From positions 3,844,001 through 3,908,000 of the forward strand of contig NZ_JAFBCN010000001.1 in assembly GCF_016907755.1 (NCBI RefSeq): 64,000 nt of DNA, written 5' to 3'. Below are positions 9,511 to 18,552 of the stretch, in pieces. Within the stretch, counting starts at the first letter, position 1. Each line of letters starts with the position of its first letter. Source of the DNA: Cellulosimicrobium cellulans. GTDB taxonomy: Bacteria > Actinomycetota > Actinomycetes > Actinomycetales > Cellulomonadaceae. The position numbers were made by a program, and so were the translations under genes. Below the pieces are notes generated by a model. It saw only the letters and a list, made by a program, of their open reading frames with translations, searched no databases and had not been told where the DNA came from.

Positions 9511-10689
9511 TCAGCAGCGCGACAGTGCCGCGACGCCGTCCCCCAGCGCCCCACGCCCTCCGAGCAGGAAGTACGTGGTCACGCCGAGCGCCGCACCGTC
9601 GTCGAGCACGCCGCCGGGGACGCACGTGCTCGGGACCACCCACAGAGGAAGGGGGAGTGCGCCGGCGGCCGCCGCGCCCGCGAGCGCGTCCGCGTACCCG
9701 GAGCCCGTCGCGAGGAATGCCCCGGTCGCCCACTCGAAGACGCCCTGGTTCAGTGCCACCGACGTCTCGTAGCGGTTCTTGCCCGCGAACCGGGCGACCG
9801 CCCCGTTGATGTACGGCTCGTCCAGCAGGTCGGCCTCGATGCCGGCGCTCACCGCACCGTAGCCCCCGGCGATACCGACGGCCTCGACTCCGAGCGTCTG
9901 GAACAGCTGCTTGGTCGTCGCGTCGACGCCGGGAGCCTTGCCGTTGACCAGGACGACGGGGACCCCGTAGGCGCCGGCCACCGCGCCCGCGGAGAGCGCG
10001 TCCGGGAAGTCCACGCCGGTCGCGAGGTACGCGACCCCGACGGGGGACCCGGCGAACGCGCGCTCGCTCACGAGGCGCGACGTCGCGTACCGGTCGGCCC
10101 CCGAGTCACGACGGATCGCGGGGGTGTAGGCCGCGAGCTGACTGTACACCGCGTTCGAGACGGCGCCGGAGCCGCCCACGACGACGATGCGCTGCGGGGC
10201 GAGGCGTGCCAGCTCGTCCGCGACGACCGTGGGGACGCCGTTCGGCTGGACCAGCAGGAGCGGGCCACCCTGCACCGCGGCGGCCGGGGCCGCGCTCAAC
10301 GCGTCGGCGAAGCCCGTGCCGCTCGCGACGTAGACGACCGGGACACCCGGGTCGAAGGCGGCGGAGACGGCGACCGCCGTCTGGTAGCGGTCCTTGCCCG
10401 CTACCCGCTCGGTCCCGGCGGCCGCGAAGGCCTGGACGCGCTGCTCGAGCTCGGCCTCATGCTCCGGGGTCAGACGTGACGCGAGGAGGTCCTGGAACGA
10501 CCTCACCTCACCGGACTGCTCGCCGAGCGTGGTGGCGCCCGGACCGGGGAGGGGCTCCGCCCCCGCGGTAGCGGCCACGCCACCGACCACGGTGAGCGCC
10601 AGCGTGGAGGCGAGGAGCGCACGCGCGACGCGGCGCGCGCGGACGGGGGTGCGGCGGTCGAGGTCCGCGCCCCGCAGGGGTGTTGCCAT
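9511..10689 (-). CDS. Secreted CWB2 triple-repeat protein (paralogue)
   Basis: This 392-residue secreted protein has a signal peptide ending near TAGAEP, a linker with a charged, probably helical stretch (residues 60-90), and three CWB2 repeats starting near VAGKDRYQTAV (96), DSGADRYATSR (195) and FAGKNRYETSV (301). Like its neighbour it ends in Cys (392), with one other mature Cys at 356 in a matching TCVP motif, and has no enzymatic domain. The repeats align closely with the neighbour, indicating tandem duplication. A role as a wall-polymer-binding surface protein is inferred. Confidence 0.88.
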   Translation of the reverse strand: MATPLRGADLDRRTPVRARRVARALLASTLALTVVGGVAATAGAEPLPGPGATTLGEQSGEVRSFQDLLASRLTPEHEAELEQRVQAFAAAGTERVAGKDRYQTAVAVSAAFDPGVPVVYVASGTGFADALSAAPAAAVQGGPLLLVQPNGVPTVVADELARLAPQRIVVVGGSGAVSNAVYSQLAAYTPAIRRDSGADRYATSRLVSERAFAGSPVGVAYLATGVDFPDALSAGAVAGAYGVPVVLVNGKAPGVDATTKQLFQTLGVEAVGIAGGYGAVSAGIEADLLDEPYINGAVARFAGKNRYETSVALNQGVFEWATGAFLATGSGYADALAGAAAAGALPLPLWVVPSTCVPGGVLDDGAALGVTTYFLLGGRGALGDGVAALSRC

Positions 10690-10690
10690 T

Positions 10691-10731
10691 CTGAGTTCCT
10701 CTCAGCGGTTGTACAGGGTGCGCTGAGAGTA
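10691..10731 (-). promoter_or_regulatory. Overlapping inverted repeats before the CWB2 gene
   Basis: CTCTCAGCG (10699-10707) and CGCTGAGAG (10721-10729) form a perfect 9-bp inverted repeat with a 13-nt spacer. On the minus strand the nearer arm continues as CTGAG-AGGAA-CTCAG, a small hairpin with the ribosome binding site AGGA in its loop, directly before the ATG. A TANNNT box (TACTCT, 10726-10731) overlaps the far arm. The site could act as an operator or as alternating RNA structures. Confidence 0.4.
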
Positions 10732-10751
10732 GCGGTGGTTCGGACGTTCCC

Positions 10752-12209
10752 CTAACGAGTCTCGCGCACGAGCGACAGGACGTCGTCGCGCACCTTCTCC
10801 ATGATGTCCTCGTCGGCGGCCTCGACGTTGAGCCGCAGCAGCGGCTCGGTGTTCGAGGCGCGGAGGTTGAACCACCACTGCGGGTGGGCGTCCCAGTGCG
10901 AGACGGTCAGGCCGTCGAGCTCGTCGACCTCGACCGGGCCGCCGCCCTGCTGCGTCACGTAGGCCTCGACGACGCGCGCCCGGGCGGCGGGCACGTCGGC
11001 CACGGTCGAGTTGATCTCGCCCGAGGCGACGTACGGCTCGTACATCTCGGCGAGCGCCGAGAGGGGGTGCGGCTGCGACCCGAGCGCGGCGAGCACGTGC
11101 ATCGCCGCGAGCATCCCCGTGTCCGCGAAGAAGAAGTCGCGGAAGTAGTAGTGCGCGCTGTGCTCGCCGCCGAACACCGCGTCGTTCTCCGCCATCTGCG
11201 CCTTGATGAACGAGTGGCCCACGCGCGTGCGCACCGTGCGAGCGCCGGCGGCCCCGAGGAAGTCGGGGACGGCGCGCGACGTGATGAGGTTGTGGATCAC
11301 GGTCGGCGTGCGCCCGGCCTCGACCTCCTTCGCGACCTCCCGCAGCCCGACGAGCGCCGTGATCGCCGACGGCGACACCGGGTCGCCGTGCTCGTCGACC
11401 ACGAAGCACCGGTCCGCGTCGCCGTCGAACGCGAGCCCGAGGTCGGCGTCGTGCTCGACGACGGCGGCCTGCAGGTCGAGCAGGTTCTTCGGGTCGAGCG
11501 GGTTGGCCTCGTGGTTCGGGAACGTGCCGTCGAGCTCGAAGTACAGCGGCACCACGTCGAGCGGGAGCACGGGCAGCCCCGCGCCCGTGCCGAGCACCGC
11601 GGGGACGGTGTACCCGCCCATCCCGTTGCCCGCGTCGACGACGACCTTGAGCGGCCGGATCCCCGACAGGTCCACGAGCGAGCGCAGGAACTGCGCGTAG
11701 TCCGCGAGCGTGTCCCGGTCGGTGACCGTGCCCTGCTCGTCCGCGACGACCGGCAGGCCGTCGTCGAGATAGCCCTCCGCGAGGCGGCGGACCTCCGCGA
11801 GCCCCGAGTCCTGCCCGACGGGCCGCGCGCCGGCCCGGCACAGCTTGATGCCGTTGTACGCGGCGGGGTTGTGGCTCGCCGTGAACATGGCACCGGGCAC
11901 ACCGAGGGCGCCCGACGCGTGATAGAGCCCGTCCGTCGAGCACAGCCCGATGCGCACGACGTCGACCTCCGCCTCGGTGAGCCCGGCCGCGAACGCGTCC
12001 ACGAGCTCCGGCCCGGAGTCCCGCATGTCGTGCCCGATGACGACGCGCGCCCGGGCGGGCGCGTCGCCTGCGGGGGTCGGTGCCTCGGGGAGCACGACCG
12101 CCCGGGCGAACGCCGCGCCGACGGCCTTCGCCACCTGAGGGTTGAGCTGGTCCGGGACGGTGCCGCGGACGTCGTACGCCTTGATGAGGTGGGAGAGGTC
12201 GGTCGTCAC
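10752..12209 (-). CDS. manB: Phosphomannomutase/phosphoglucomutase
   Basis: This enzyme interconverts hexose 6- and 1-phosphates, supplying mannose 1-phosphate for GDP-mannose or glucose 1-phosphate for dTDP-rhamnose. The 485-residue protein shows the phosphoserine loop TASHNPAAYNGIK, the metal loop DGDADR, the sugar-binding loop GGEHSAHYYFRD and the phosphate-binding RASNTEPLLRLN. The GTG with GGTGGA upstream was chosen; another GTG lies three codons earlier. Synteny with whiB, DUF3499 and ahcY matches mycobacterial pmmA/manB. No mannose-6-phosphate isomerase gene is present nearby. Confidence 0.93.
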   Translation of the reverse strand: MTTDLSHLIKAYDVRGTVPDQLNPQVAKAVGAAFARAVVLPEAPTPAGDAPARARVVIGHDMRDSGPELVDAFAAGLTEAEVDVVRIGLCSTDGLYHASGALGVPGAMFTASHNPAAYNGIKLCRAGARPVGQDSGLAEVRRLAEGYLDDGLPVVADEQGTVTDRDTLADYAQFLRSLVDLSGIRPLKVVVDAGNGMGGYTVPAVLGTGAGLPVLPLDVVPLYFELDGTFPNHEANPLDPKNLLDLQAAVVEHDADLGLAFDGDADRCFVVDEHGDPVSPSAITALVGLREVAKEVEAGRTPTVIHNLITSRAVPDFLGAAGARTVRTRVGHSFIKAQMAENDAVFGGEHSAHYYFRDFFFADTGMLAAMHVLAALGSQPHPLSALAEMYEPYVASGEINSTVADVPAARARVVEAYVTQQGGGPVEVDELDGLTVSHWDAHPQWWFNLRASNTEPLLRLNVEAADEDIMEKVRDDVLSLVRETR

Positions 12210-12251
12210 GCCGTCCACCCTACCGAGGCGGGAGCGCGGGGGTGCGTCGGG

Positions 12252-12605
12252 TCAGTCGCCCTCGGCGCGCAGCACGCGCAGGTGGCCGCGTCGTCCCACC
12301 TCGGTGACGTCCGGCGGCTCGGGCTCCGTCCGCACCTTGCCCGCCTCGCGTACCGCGTCCGCGAGCGCCGACAGGTCGTCGTCGCTCGGGCCGGTCTCGA
12401 CGAACTGCGGGGACAGGCGCACGACCTCCCAGCCGCGCGGCGCGGTGAGCCGCTCCGCGTGCTCGGCGCACAGGTCGTAGCTGTGCGGCTCGGCGAGGTG
12501 CGCGAGGGGGCCCAGGACCGCCGTGGAGTCGGCGTAGACGTAGGTGAGGGTCGCGACGGCGGCACGGACGCACGCCGTGCGCGAGCACTGCCTGACGGAT
12601 CTCAC
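12252..12605 (-). CDS. DUF3499 family protein
   Basis: This 117-residue protein belongs to an actinobacteria-specific family (Rv3258c-like) of unknown function found beside manB. It shows the typical CSRTACVRAAVATLTYVYADS, a central EPHSYDLCAEHAERLTAPRGWEVVRL and conserved Cys and His residues that suggest a small zinc site. It lies 42 bp upstream of manB and is probably cotranscribed. The start begins close to the family N-terminus. Confidence 0.88.
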   Translation of the reverse strand: MRSVRQCSRTACVRAAVATLTYVYADSTAVLGPLAHLAEPHSYDLCAEHAERLTAPRGWEVVRLSPQFVETGPSDDDLSALADAVREAGKVRTEPEPPDVTEVGRRGHLRVLRAEGD

Positions 12606-12706
12606 GCGCTGACCTTACGCCCTCCGGACGTGTCGTGGGGCCGGCACACGCCGTCCTGGTGCCCGCGCCACCGCAGGTGGGCGCGCTGCGCCGGGCGTCG
12701 GCGGGC

Positions 12707-12712
12707 TAGAGT
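12707..12712 (+). promoter_or_regulatory. -10 box for a leaderless transcript
   Basis: TAGAGT matches TANNNT and is followed by only six bases before the GTG of the zincin-like gene. Transcription would begin at or next to the start codon, and no ribosome binding site is visible. This is the pattern of actinobacterial leaderless genes. Confidence 0.5.
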
Positions 12713-12718
12713 CGTGGT

Positions 12719-13297
12719 GTGCGTGGCAACACTCCGTCCCCGGGCTCGCGGCCCGAGCCCGCCGGCAAGGGGCGCCGGGCCCGCGACCGCTGGTCGCGCC
12801 GGGCGGCCCCCGCCCCGCCCCCCGTCTCGTTCGACGAGCTCGTCATCCCGCCCCGTGCGCCCGGACCGGGCGGTCAGGGCCCGGTCCCGCGGCGTCGGGA
12901 CCGTCGTGGTCGCGGGATCCGCGGTCCGCTCCTGCCACCGACCGCACCGGCGAGCCGCACGCGGGCGGAGAAGTTCGACGACGTCGTCGTCGACGTCGTC
13001 GAACGGGTCGAGCAGTCGTGGGCCAAGCAGCTCCGCGGGACGGAGTTCGCGGTCGAGGACGTCCCGCCGTCGGACCCCGCGCCCTGGGAGGACGGCGGCG
13101 TGCCGCTCGGCCGGTGCTTCCCCGCCGAGTCGGGACAGCCCGCGCGCATCGTCGTCTACCGTCGACCGGTCGAGGCCCGTGCGTTCGACGCCGAGGACCT
13201 GGAGGACCTGGTCCGCGACGTGCTCGTGGAGCAGGTCGCCCACCTGCTCGCGCGCACCCCGGAGGAGATCGACCCCCGGTACACCGGCGACCGCTGA
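12719..13297 (+). CDS. Zincin-like metallopeptidase-family protein with altered HExxH
   Basis: This 192-residue protein resembles the small zincin-like metallopeptidase family (Rv3259-like) conserved between whiB2 and manB. A basic, Pro-rich N-terminal third precedes the domain (EKFDDVVVDVVERV to the end). Where relatives have HExxH, this protein has VEQVAH (VLVEQVAHLLARTPEEIDP), so one metal ligand appears replaced and peptidase activity is doubtful. It runs divergently from DUF3499 across 113 bp. The GTG start fits the leaderless promoter just upstream. Confidence 0.75.
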   Translation: MRGNTPSPGSRPEPAGKGRRARDRWSRRAAPAPPPVSFDELVIPPRAPGPGGQGPVPRRRDRRGRGIRGPLLPPTAPASRTRAEKFDDVVVDVVERVEQSWAKQLRGTEFAVEDVPPSDPAPWEDGGVPLGRCFPAESGQPARIVVYRRPVEARAFDAEDLEDLVRDVLVEQVAHLLARTPEEIDPRYTGDR

Positions 13298-13307
13298 GCC
13301 GCGGCTC

Positions 13308-15050
13308 CTAGCCGCCGAGGCCCGCGGTGTCCGAGGCGCGGACCGCGACGGTGCCGGGGGCCGGCGCGTCGACGACGGGCAGGAGCACCGAGAGCAGGCT
13401 CGGCGCCTCGTCGCCGTCGTCCCCGCTCGGCGGACCGACGCTCGCCGTGACCGACCATGACGGGTGCAGGTCTCCGCGGGCGCTGACGACGTCGACCGTC
13501 ACGACCGCGACCGTCGCGTCCGAGCCCTTCGCCCGCAGCGTGCTGGGGTCGAGCGTCTGCGTCGTGCCGGCGGGCAGCCTCACCGTCGTCGCGCCGGCCT
13601 CCGCCCCGGCGTCGTCGTAGGCGCGTACCCGGAGCTCGAGCGCACCGTCGGCCGTCTCCTCCGCACCCGCGGCGGGCACGGCCGCCAGCGTCAGGACGGA
13701 CGACGTGCCCGGGACGAGCGCGACCTGCCCGGCGCGCACGTCGTCCTCCTCGGTCGGGACGTCGTCCCCCGCGGGCGCCAGCGCGCGTGCCGCGATCCAC
13801 GCCCGGTCGTACTGGCGCTCCTCGTGGAGCAGGTCGGGGTCCGGCTCGCCCCGCCGGTCGACCGACGCCCCGGCGACGACGGGGACGTCCGCGTGCACGG
13901 CCACGGCGTACGACCCCGCGGGGAGGCCGCCGAGCGAGACGTCGGTGACGACCCCGGGCGTGAGGGCGACGTCCTCCACGCCACGCAGCGGCACGGGCCC
14001 GTCCGCGCCGTAGACCGTCACGTGCGCGGTCCCGGCCTGGTCGCCCGGGGCGAGGAGGCGGAGCTGCGGGGCGTGCGGGTCGTCGACGGCCTCGCCGACG
14101 CTCGCGACGCCCGCGAGCGCGAGGTCGTGCGCGGGTTCCGCGCCGGGGACCACGTAGTCGACGCCGAGCGGCACCAGCCCGTCGAGCGTCGAGTGCTGGA
14201 GGTACGCGGAGACGAGCCCGCCGGTCGCCGAGACGTGCACCACGAGGCGCCGCTGCTCGGGGGCGGCGGCCTCGACGAGCGTCACGACCTCCTCGCCCGG
14301 GCCCACGAGCTGCTGCCCGCCCCCGGAGAGCACCGCGGCCCCTCCCTGGCCCCAGACGTCGACCTGCACGACCGCCGGCGTGAGCCCAGGGTTCTGGAGC
14401 ACGAGCTGGGTGCTGCTGCCGATCTGGGTGCTCCCGCCCACGAGCCACTGGCTGATGCCGGGCCGTGAGCAGCTCGCCGCGGCGAGGCCGCGCAGGTCGC
14501 CGGCGGTCGTCACGGACCCGACCGACGCCGCGACGCGCGGCGCCGCCCCCTCCTCCGGGCGGACGGTCAGGACGGTGCCCGCGGCCGGGTCCGCGACGGT
14601 GCTCACCGTGACGTCGCCTTCGGGCGCCGGCTCGAGCGCCCGGGTGTCGGCACGCGCCACCGTGCCGTCGAACGCGCCGAGCTCGGCCGACCCGTCGCCC
14701 TCCACGACGGCGCGCAGGCTGCTCTCGGTGCCCACCGGCGCGGGGCCGAACTGCGCGTCGCCGACCGTCTCCGGGTCGGTGAGCCGCGCGGGGCCCGGGC
14801 AGACCGTGACCTCCGGGCCCGGCTCGACGGCGACCTGCTCGACCGCGTCGGCGGGGACCGGCGCGGCGGGGACGAGCGTCGCGCCCGTGCTCCCGAACGC
14901 GGCCACGGCACCGGCCGCGAGCATCGCGACCAGGCCTGCGCCCGTCGTCGTGACCCGGCGCACCACCCCGCGCCGCCCACCGTGGGGCGTCGCGGCGCTC
15001 GCACCGTCCGGGACCGTCCGACCCTGACCCGTCTCGTTCTCCGTCGTCAC
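13308..15050 (-). CDS. DUF5719 family membrane-anchored/secreted protein
   Basis: This 580-residue protein has one N-terminal hydrophobic segment (about residues 33-55, GLVAMLAAGAVAAFG), after which nearly everything is predicted to be outside the cell. The rest is rich in beta-strand-like Val/Thr/Gly repeats. DUF5719 proteins are actinobacterial proteins of unknown role encoded next to the large glycosyltransferase that precedes this gene. The GTG start lies four bases after that gene's stop, indicating a tight operon. A function in assembling or presenting the glycosyltransferase product is inferred only. Confidence 0.8.
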   Translation of the reverse strand: MTTENETGQGRTVPDGASAATPHGGRRGVVRRVTTTGAGLVAMLAAGAVAAFGSTGATLVPAAPVPADAVEQVAVEPGPEVTVCPGPARLTDPETVGDAQFGPAPVGTESSLRAVVEGDGSAELGAFDGTVARADTRALEPAPEGDVTVSTVADPAAGTVLTVRPEEGAAPRVAASVGSVTTAGDLRGLAAASCSRPGISQWLVGGSTQIGSSTQLVLQNPGLTPAVVQVDVWGQGGAAVLSGGGQQLVGPGEEVVTLVEAAAPEQRRLVVHVSATGGLVSAYLQHSTLDGLVPLGVDYVVPGAEPAHDLALAGVASVGEAVDDPHAPQLRLLAPGDQAGTAHVTVYGADGPVPLRGVEDVALTPGVVTDVSLGGLPAGSYAVAVHADVPVVAGASVDRRGEPDPDLLHEERQYDRAWIAARALAPAGDDVPTEEDDVRAGQVALVPGTSSVLTLAAVPAAGAEETADGALELRVRAYDDAGAEAGATTVRLPAGTTQTLDPSTLRAKGSDATVAVVTVDVVSARGDLHPSWSVTASVGPPSGDDGDEAPSLLSVLLPVVDAPAPGTVAVRASDTAGLGG

Positions 15051-15054
15051 CGCG

Positions 15055-18000
15055 CTACCTCGTCCCCGCCCGCCGGCGCCGCACCGGCACCGCGAGCAGC
15101 ACGTACACGAGCAGGGTGATCCCTGCCGCCGTCATCCAGCCCGACCGGTGGTCCGCGGCGTGGAACACCTCGAGCCGCCCGCCGTCGGCGCCGAGCGAGA
15201 ACGCCTGGAGCCCGCCCGAGGTGGACGGGTCGACGGCCTCCAGCGGGCGGCCGTCGAGCGTCGCGCGCCACCCGGACGAGGCGTTCTCCGCGAGCACGAC
15301 CACCCGGTCCTCGGTCCCTGCGGGCACCGCCGTGTCGACCGGTCGCAGCGCCTGCCGGTCGGCGTCGAGCGACTGCGTCCCGGCGGCGGACTCCACCCGG
15401 GCGTAGGAGGGTTCGACGCCCTCGGGGGCCACGCGCCAGACCAGCCCCGCCTGGCCCTCGGTCATCCGCTCGAGCCCCGGCACCGTGTCGAGGCGCGCGA
15501 CGAGCTCCGCCCGCGCCTGGTCCTGCTCCGCGCTCGCCGGGAGCAGGACCGCCCCCACACCGAGGCGACCGAGCCCGCCCGCGGCGTCGGACGACGTCCC
15601 GGACACGAGCTCCGCGACGAGCCGGGGCAGCTCGCCCTCGGTCGCGCCGGGGTCCGCGGCCTGCCACGCCTCCACGACGACCGAGGAGTCGACGGCCTGC
15701 GGACCGTCCGAGCGCAGGGCCGCGTACTCGACCACCCCGCCGGGGCCGAGCTCGAGGCTGAGGACCCGGGCCTGACGCGGGGAGGACTGCATCTGGCGAC
15801 CGACCGGCGGGACGACGGGCTGGGTCGTCGCGCGGACGTCGCCGACCCGCGCGTCGTCCCGGTCGAGGACGCCCGCCGTCCAGGACGCCGCGGTGCCCAG
15901 CGGGAGCAGCGTCACGACGAGGCCGAGCGCGACGACGGCGCCGGTCCGCCACGGCGGGGCGCCACCGTCGGGCAGGCGCGGCGCACCGACGAGCGCGGCG
16001 CCGAGGAGAGCGAGGAGCGCGAGCGAGGTGCCCGCCCCGGGCCAGCCCGTCACCGGGGCGTCCGGCGACGCCCCGGCCGCGACGACGGTCGAGCCGGCGA
16101 GGATCGCGGTCGCGAGGCCGATCGCCGCGACGAACCACGCGCCGACGGCGAGGCGGCGCCCGCGGAGCACGGCCACGACGGCGAGCGCCACGACCGCCGC
16201 GCCGGCCGCGAACGGGGCCCACCGCGCGAGCAGGTCCACGGCGCCCGAGCCGTCGAGGCCGAACCAGGCGCCGGGCGTCACCGGCAGGCCGAGGAGCTGC
16301 TGCCACGGCGGCGCGGCCGTGGCCGCGACGGGCGCTCCGGGGTCAGCGAGGAGGAGGCGCCACCCGCCGTCGCCCGCGGTCCTCGCCACGTGCACGAGGA
16401 ACGGCGCGAAGAGCACGACGGCGGGGACGGGGACGAGGGCGAGGTAGCGCCGGTGCGCGGGCACCCCGACCGCGACCACCACGAGCACGACGACGCCGAC
16501 CGGGAGGAGCACGGGCGCGCCGGCGACGACGACGGCGAAGAGCAGACCGGCGGTCGCCGCCGCGGCGAGCGACCCCGGCTCGCGCCGCGGGGCCGGGCGC
16601 GCGGCGTCGGGGGTGGCCGGGGCGACGGCGTCGACACGCTGCAGCCCGAGCGCGCGGACGACCGCGAGCGCGAGCCACGGCAGGGCGGCGTGCACGAGCA
16701 CGGCACCCACCCGTCCCGCACCGACGGCGGTGAGCATCGCGGGCGCGGCCACCCACACGAGCGTGGCCCACGCGCGCGCCGGGACCGAGCGGACCAGCGC
16801 GCCCGCGGCGAACCAGGCGCCCAGTCCCGCCACGACGAAGCACGCCGGCACCAGCAGGTTCACCGCGGTCTGCGTCGCGCCGCCCGCGAGCAGGGAGGCG
16901 GGGACGAGCGCCGTGACGTAGGGGTCGGCCGGGGCGGGCGCGCCGAGCCCTGTCGTGACCCACCCGGTCGTGGCGGCGCGCCAGACGTCGCCGAGCGTGC
17001 CCGTCGCGGGCAGCAGCGAGCCGCCGACGAGGCGCCCGCCGGCGAGCAGCGCCCCGGCGAGCGGGCCGAACACGACGGCCGTGAACGCCGCGAGGGCCAC
17101 GACCGTCGCGGCGAGCCCCGCACGCCGCCGCAGGGCGAGCGCGCGCAGCTCCCGCCGCTCGATGTCGGTCGGCGCCCATGCGGTGCGTCGCTGCTCCGCA
17201 CGCGCCAGGCGGCGGTCGCGGCGCTCGGCGAGGACCTCGCGCCACGTGCCGCGCAGCGGACGCAGCGCACGACGCGGGAGCCTGCGGGTGCGCCGGGCCG
17301 CACGCCGCGCGCGCCACACGGGCCCGACCCGGACGAGGGCCCACAGCGGGGCGAGCAGCTCGTCGCGCGCGTGGCCGGGCTGCTTGACGAGCAACCGGTA
17401 CGCGGCGTGGAACGGCGCACCGAGGACCATCGCGAGCGCGACGAACGGCAGCCACGGCGCCGCGACCCCGACGAGCCGCGCGTGGAGCTGCGACCGACGC
17501 CGCGCGGCGGAGGAGGAGTCGGGGTCCGGCGTGGGGAGCGTGGTCGCCCCGCGCCGCCGGTCCCGCAGGCCGAGGAGCGACGCCTGCGCGTGCCGCACCA
17601 CCGCGGACGGCACGACGATCACGCGGTGCCCGGCGAGGCGCACCCGGCGGCACAGGTCGAGGCCGTCGCCGAACGGCCCGTACTCGGGGTCGGTCCCGCC
17701 GAGCTCCAGCCACACCGTGCGGCGCACGAGCGCGCCCGCGAGACCGACGGCGAGCACGTCGTCGCGCGCGTCGTGCTGCCCCTGGTCGATCTCGTCGTTG
17801 TCGATCCCCGTCATGCGCCGCCCCAGGGGCGTCGTCGTGACGCCGACCTCGACGAGGCGGCTCGCCGTGCCCGGCTCGAACGGCGCGACCGGTTCGGCTC
17901 CCGTGCCGACCGTCCACCGTTCCTGCTTGGGTCCCGCCACCGCGACCGCGGTCGAGTGCTCGACCGCGCGCAGGAGCTCCGCGAGCGCGTCCGGCGCGGG

Positions 18001-18420
18001 CGCGGAGTCGTCGTGGAGGAGCCAGAGCCACGTGCCCGGCTCGACGTGCGCGAGCGCGGCGTCGACCGCGTCCCCGAACGAGCGGGCCCGCGGAGCCGCG
18101 ACGAACCGTGCGTCCCCCAGCTGGAGGCCCTGGTGCTCGCGCGTCGCGTCACCCGTCGCGGCGTCCACGACGACGACGGCGTGCGGACTCGTCGTCTGCG
18201 CCCGCAGCGCGGCCATCGTCGCGGCGAGGAACGGCGTGCTCCCGCGCGTGACGACCACGGCCGTGACCGTCGTGACCACGGGCAGCGCCCCGGTGACGGC
18301 GGCGACGATCTCGGGTGCCGCGACGACACCCGGCACCGCGGCGGCACGCGCGGCCGCCCCCGGGGTGACGTCGCCGGGGCGTGCGCTGCGCGCGGACGTG
18401 GTGAGGTCGGAGGAAGTCAT
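15055..18420 (-). CDS. Large GT2 glycosyltransferase fused to a polytopic membrane domain
   Basis: This 1121-residue protein combines a family-2 glycosyltransferase domain (about residues 40-300: VTAVVVTRG, then the acidic LLHDDSAPAPD and a later PEYGPFGDGLDLCRRVR motif) with a long polytopic part containing many hydrophobic segments, and a final extracellular and membrane region. It matches the giant membrane glycosyltransferase next to whiB2 in actinobacteria. A lipid-linked sugar substrate is likely but unknown. The ATG at 18420 begins just before the domain; an ATG 14 codons upstream is also possible. Neither has a strong ribosome binding site. Confidence 0.85.
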   Translation of the reverse strand: MTSSDLTTSARSARPGDVTPGAAARAAAVPGVVAAPEIVAAVTGALPVVTTVTAVVVTRGSTPFLAATMAALRAQTTSPHAVVVVDAATGDATREHQGLQLGDARFVAAPRARSFGDAVDAALAHVEPGTWLWLLHDDSAPAPDALAELLRAVEHSTAVAVAGPKQERWTVGTGAEPVAPFEPGTASRLVEVGVTTTPLGRRMTGIDNDEIDQGQHDARDDVLAVGLAGALVRRTVWLELGGTDPEYGPFGDGLDLCRRVRLAGHRVIVVPSAVVRHAQASLLGLRDRRRGATTLPTPDPDSSSAARRRSQLHARLVGVAAPWLPFVALAMVLGAPFHAAYRLLVKQPGHARDELLAPLWALVRVGPVWRARRAARRTRRLPRRALRPLRGTWREVLAERRDRRLARAEQRRTAWAPTDIERRELRALALRRRAGLAATVVALAAFTAVVFGPLAGALLAGGRLVGGSLLPATGTLGDVWRAATTGWVTTGLGAPAPADPYVTALVPASLLAGGATQTAVNLLVPACFVVAGLGAWFAAGALVRSVPARAWATLVWVAAPAMLTAVGAGRVGAVLVHAALPWLALAVVRALGLQRVDAVAPATPDAARPAPRREPGSLAAAATAGLLFAVVVAGAPVLLPVGVVVLVVVAVGVPAHRRYLALVPVPAVVLFAPFLVHVARTAGDGGWRLLLADPGAPVAATAAPPWQQLLGLPVTPGAWFGLDGSGAVDLLARWAPFAAGAAVVALAVVAVLRGRRLAVGAWFVAAIGLATAILAGSTVVAAGASPDAPVTGWPGAGTSLALLALLGAALVGAPRLPDGGAPPWRTGAVVALGLVVTLLPLGTAASWTAGVLDRDDARVGDVRATTQPVVPPVGRQMQSSPRQARVLSLELGPGGVVEYAALRSDGPQAVDSSVVVEAWQAADPGATEGELPRLVAELVSGTSSDAAGGLGRLGVGAVLLPASAEQDQARAELVARLDTVPGLERMTEGQAGLVWRVAPEGVEPSYARVESAAGTQSLDADRQALRPVDTAVPAGTEDRVVVLAENASSGWRATLDGRPLEAVDPSTSGGLQAFSLGADGGRLEVFHAADHRSGWMTAAGITLLVYVLLAVPVRRRRAGTR

Positions 18421-18552
18421 GTCCCGTCGATCATGCGACGGACACGGCTCCGGGCGCGGCATTTGCGCGCCCCGGTGTGGCGGGGTGTCGTGGCCCCGTC
18501 ACGAGGTGCCCCGGTACGGCGCGCGCGCCGAGCCGGACCGCGACGCTCGTCG

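Noticed and set aside
18517-18530. Terminator of whiB at CGGCGCGCGCGCCG
   Set aside because: The 14-bp palindrome has no loop and consists only of C and G, so it is too weak as evidence for a terminator.
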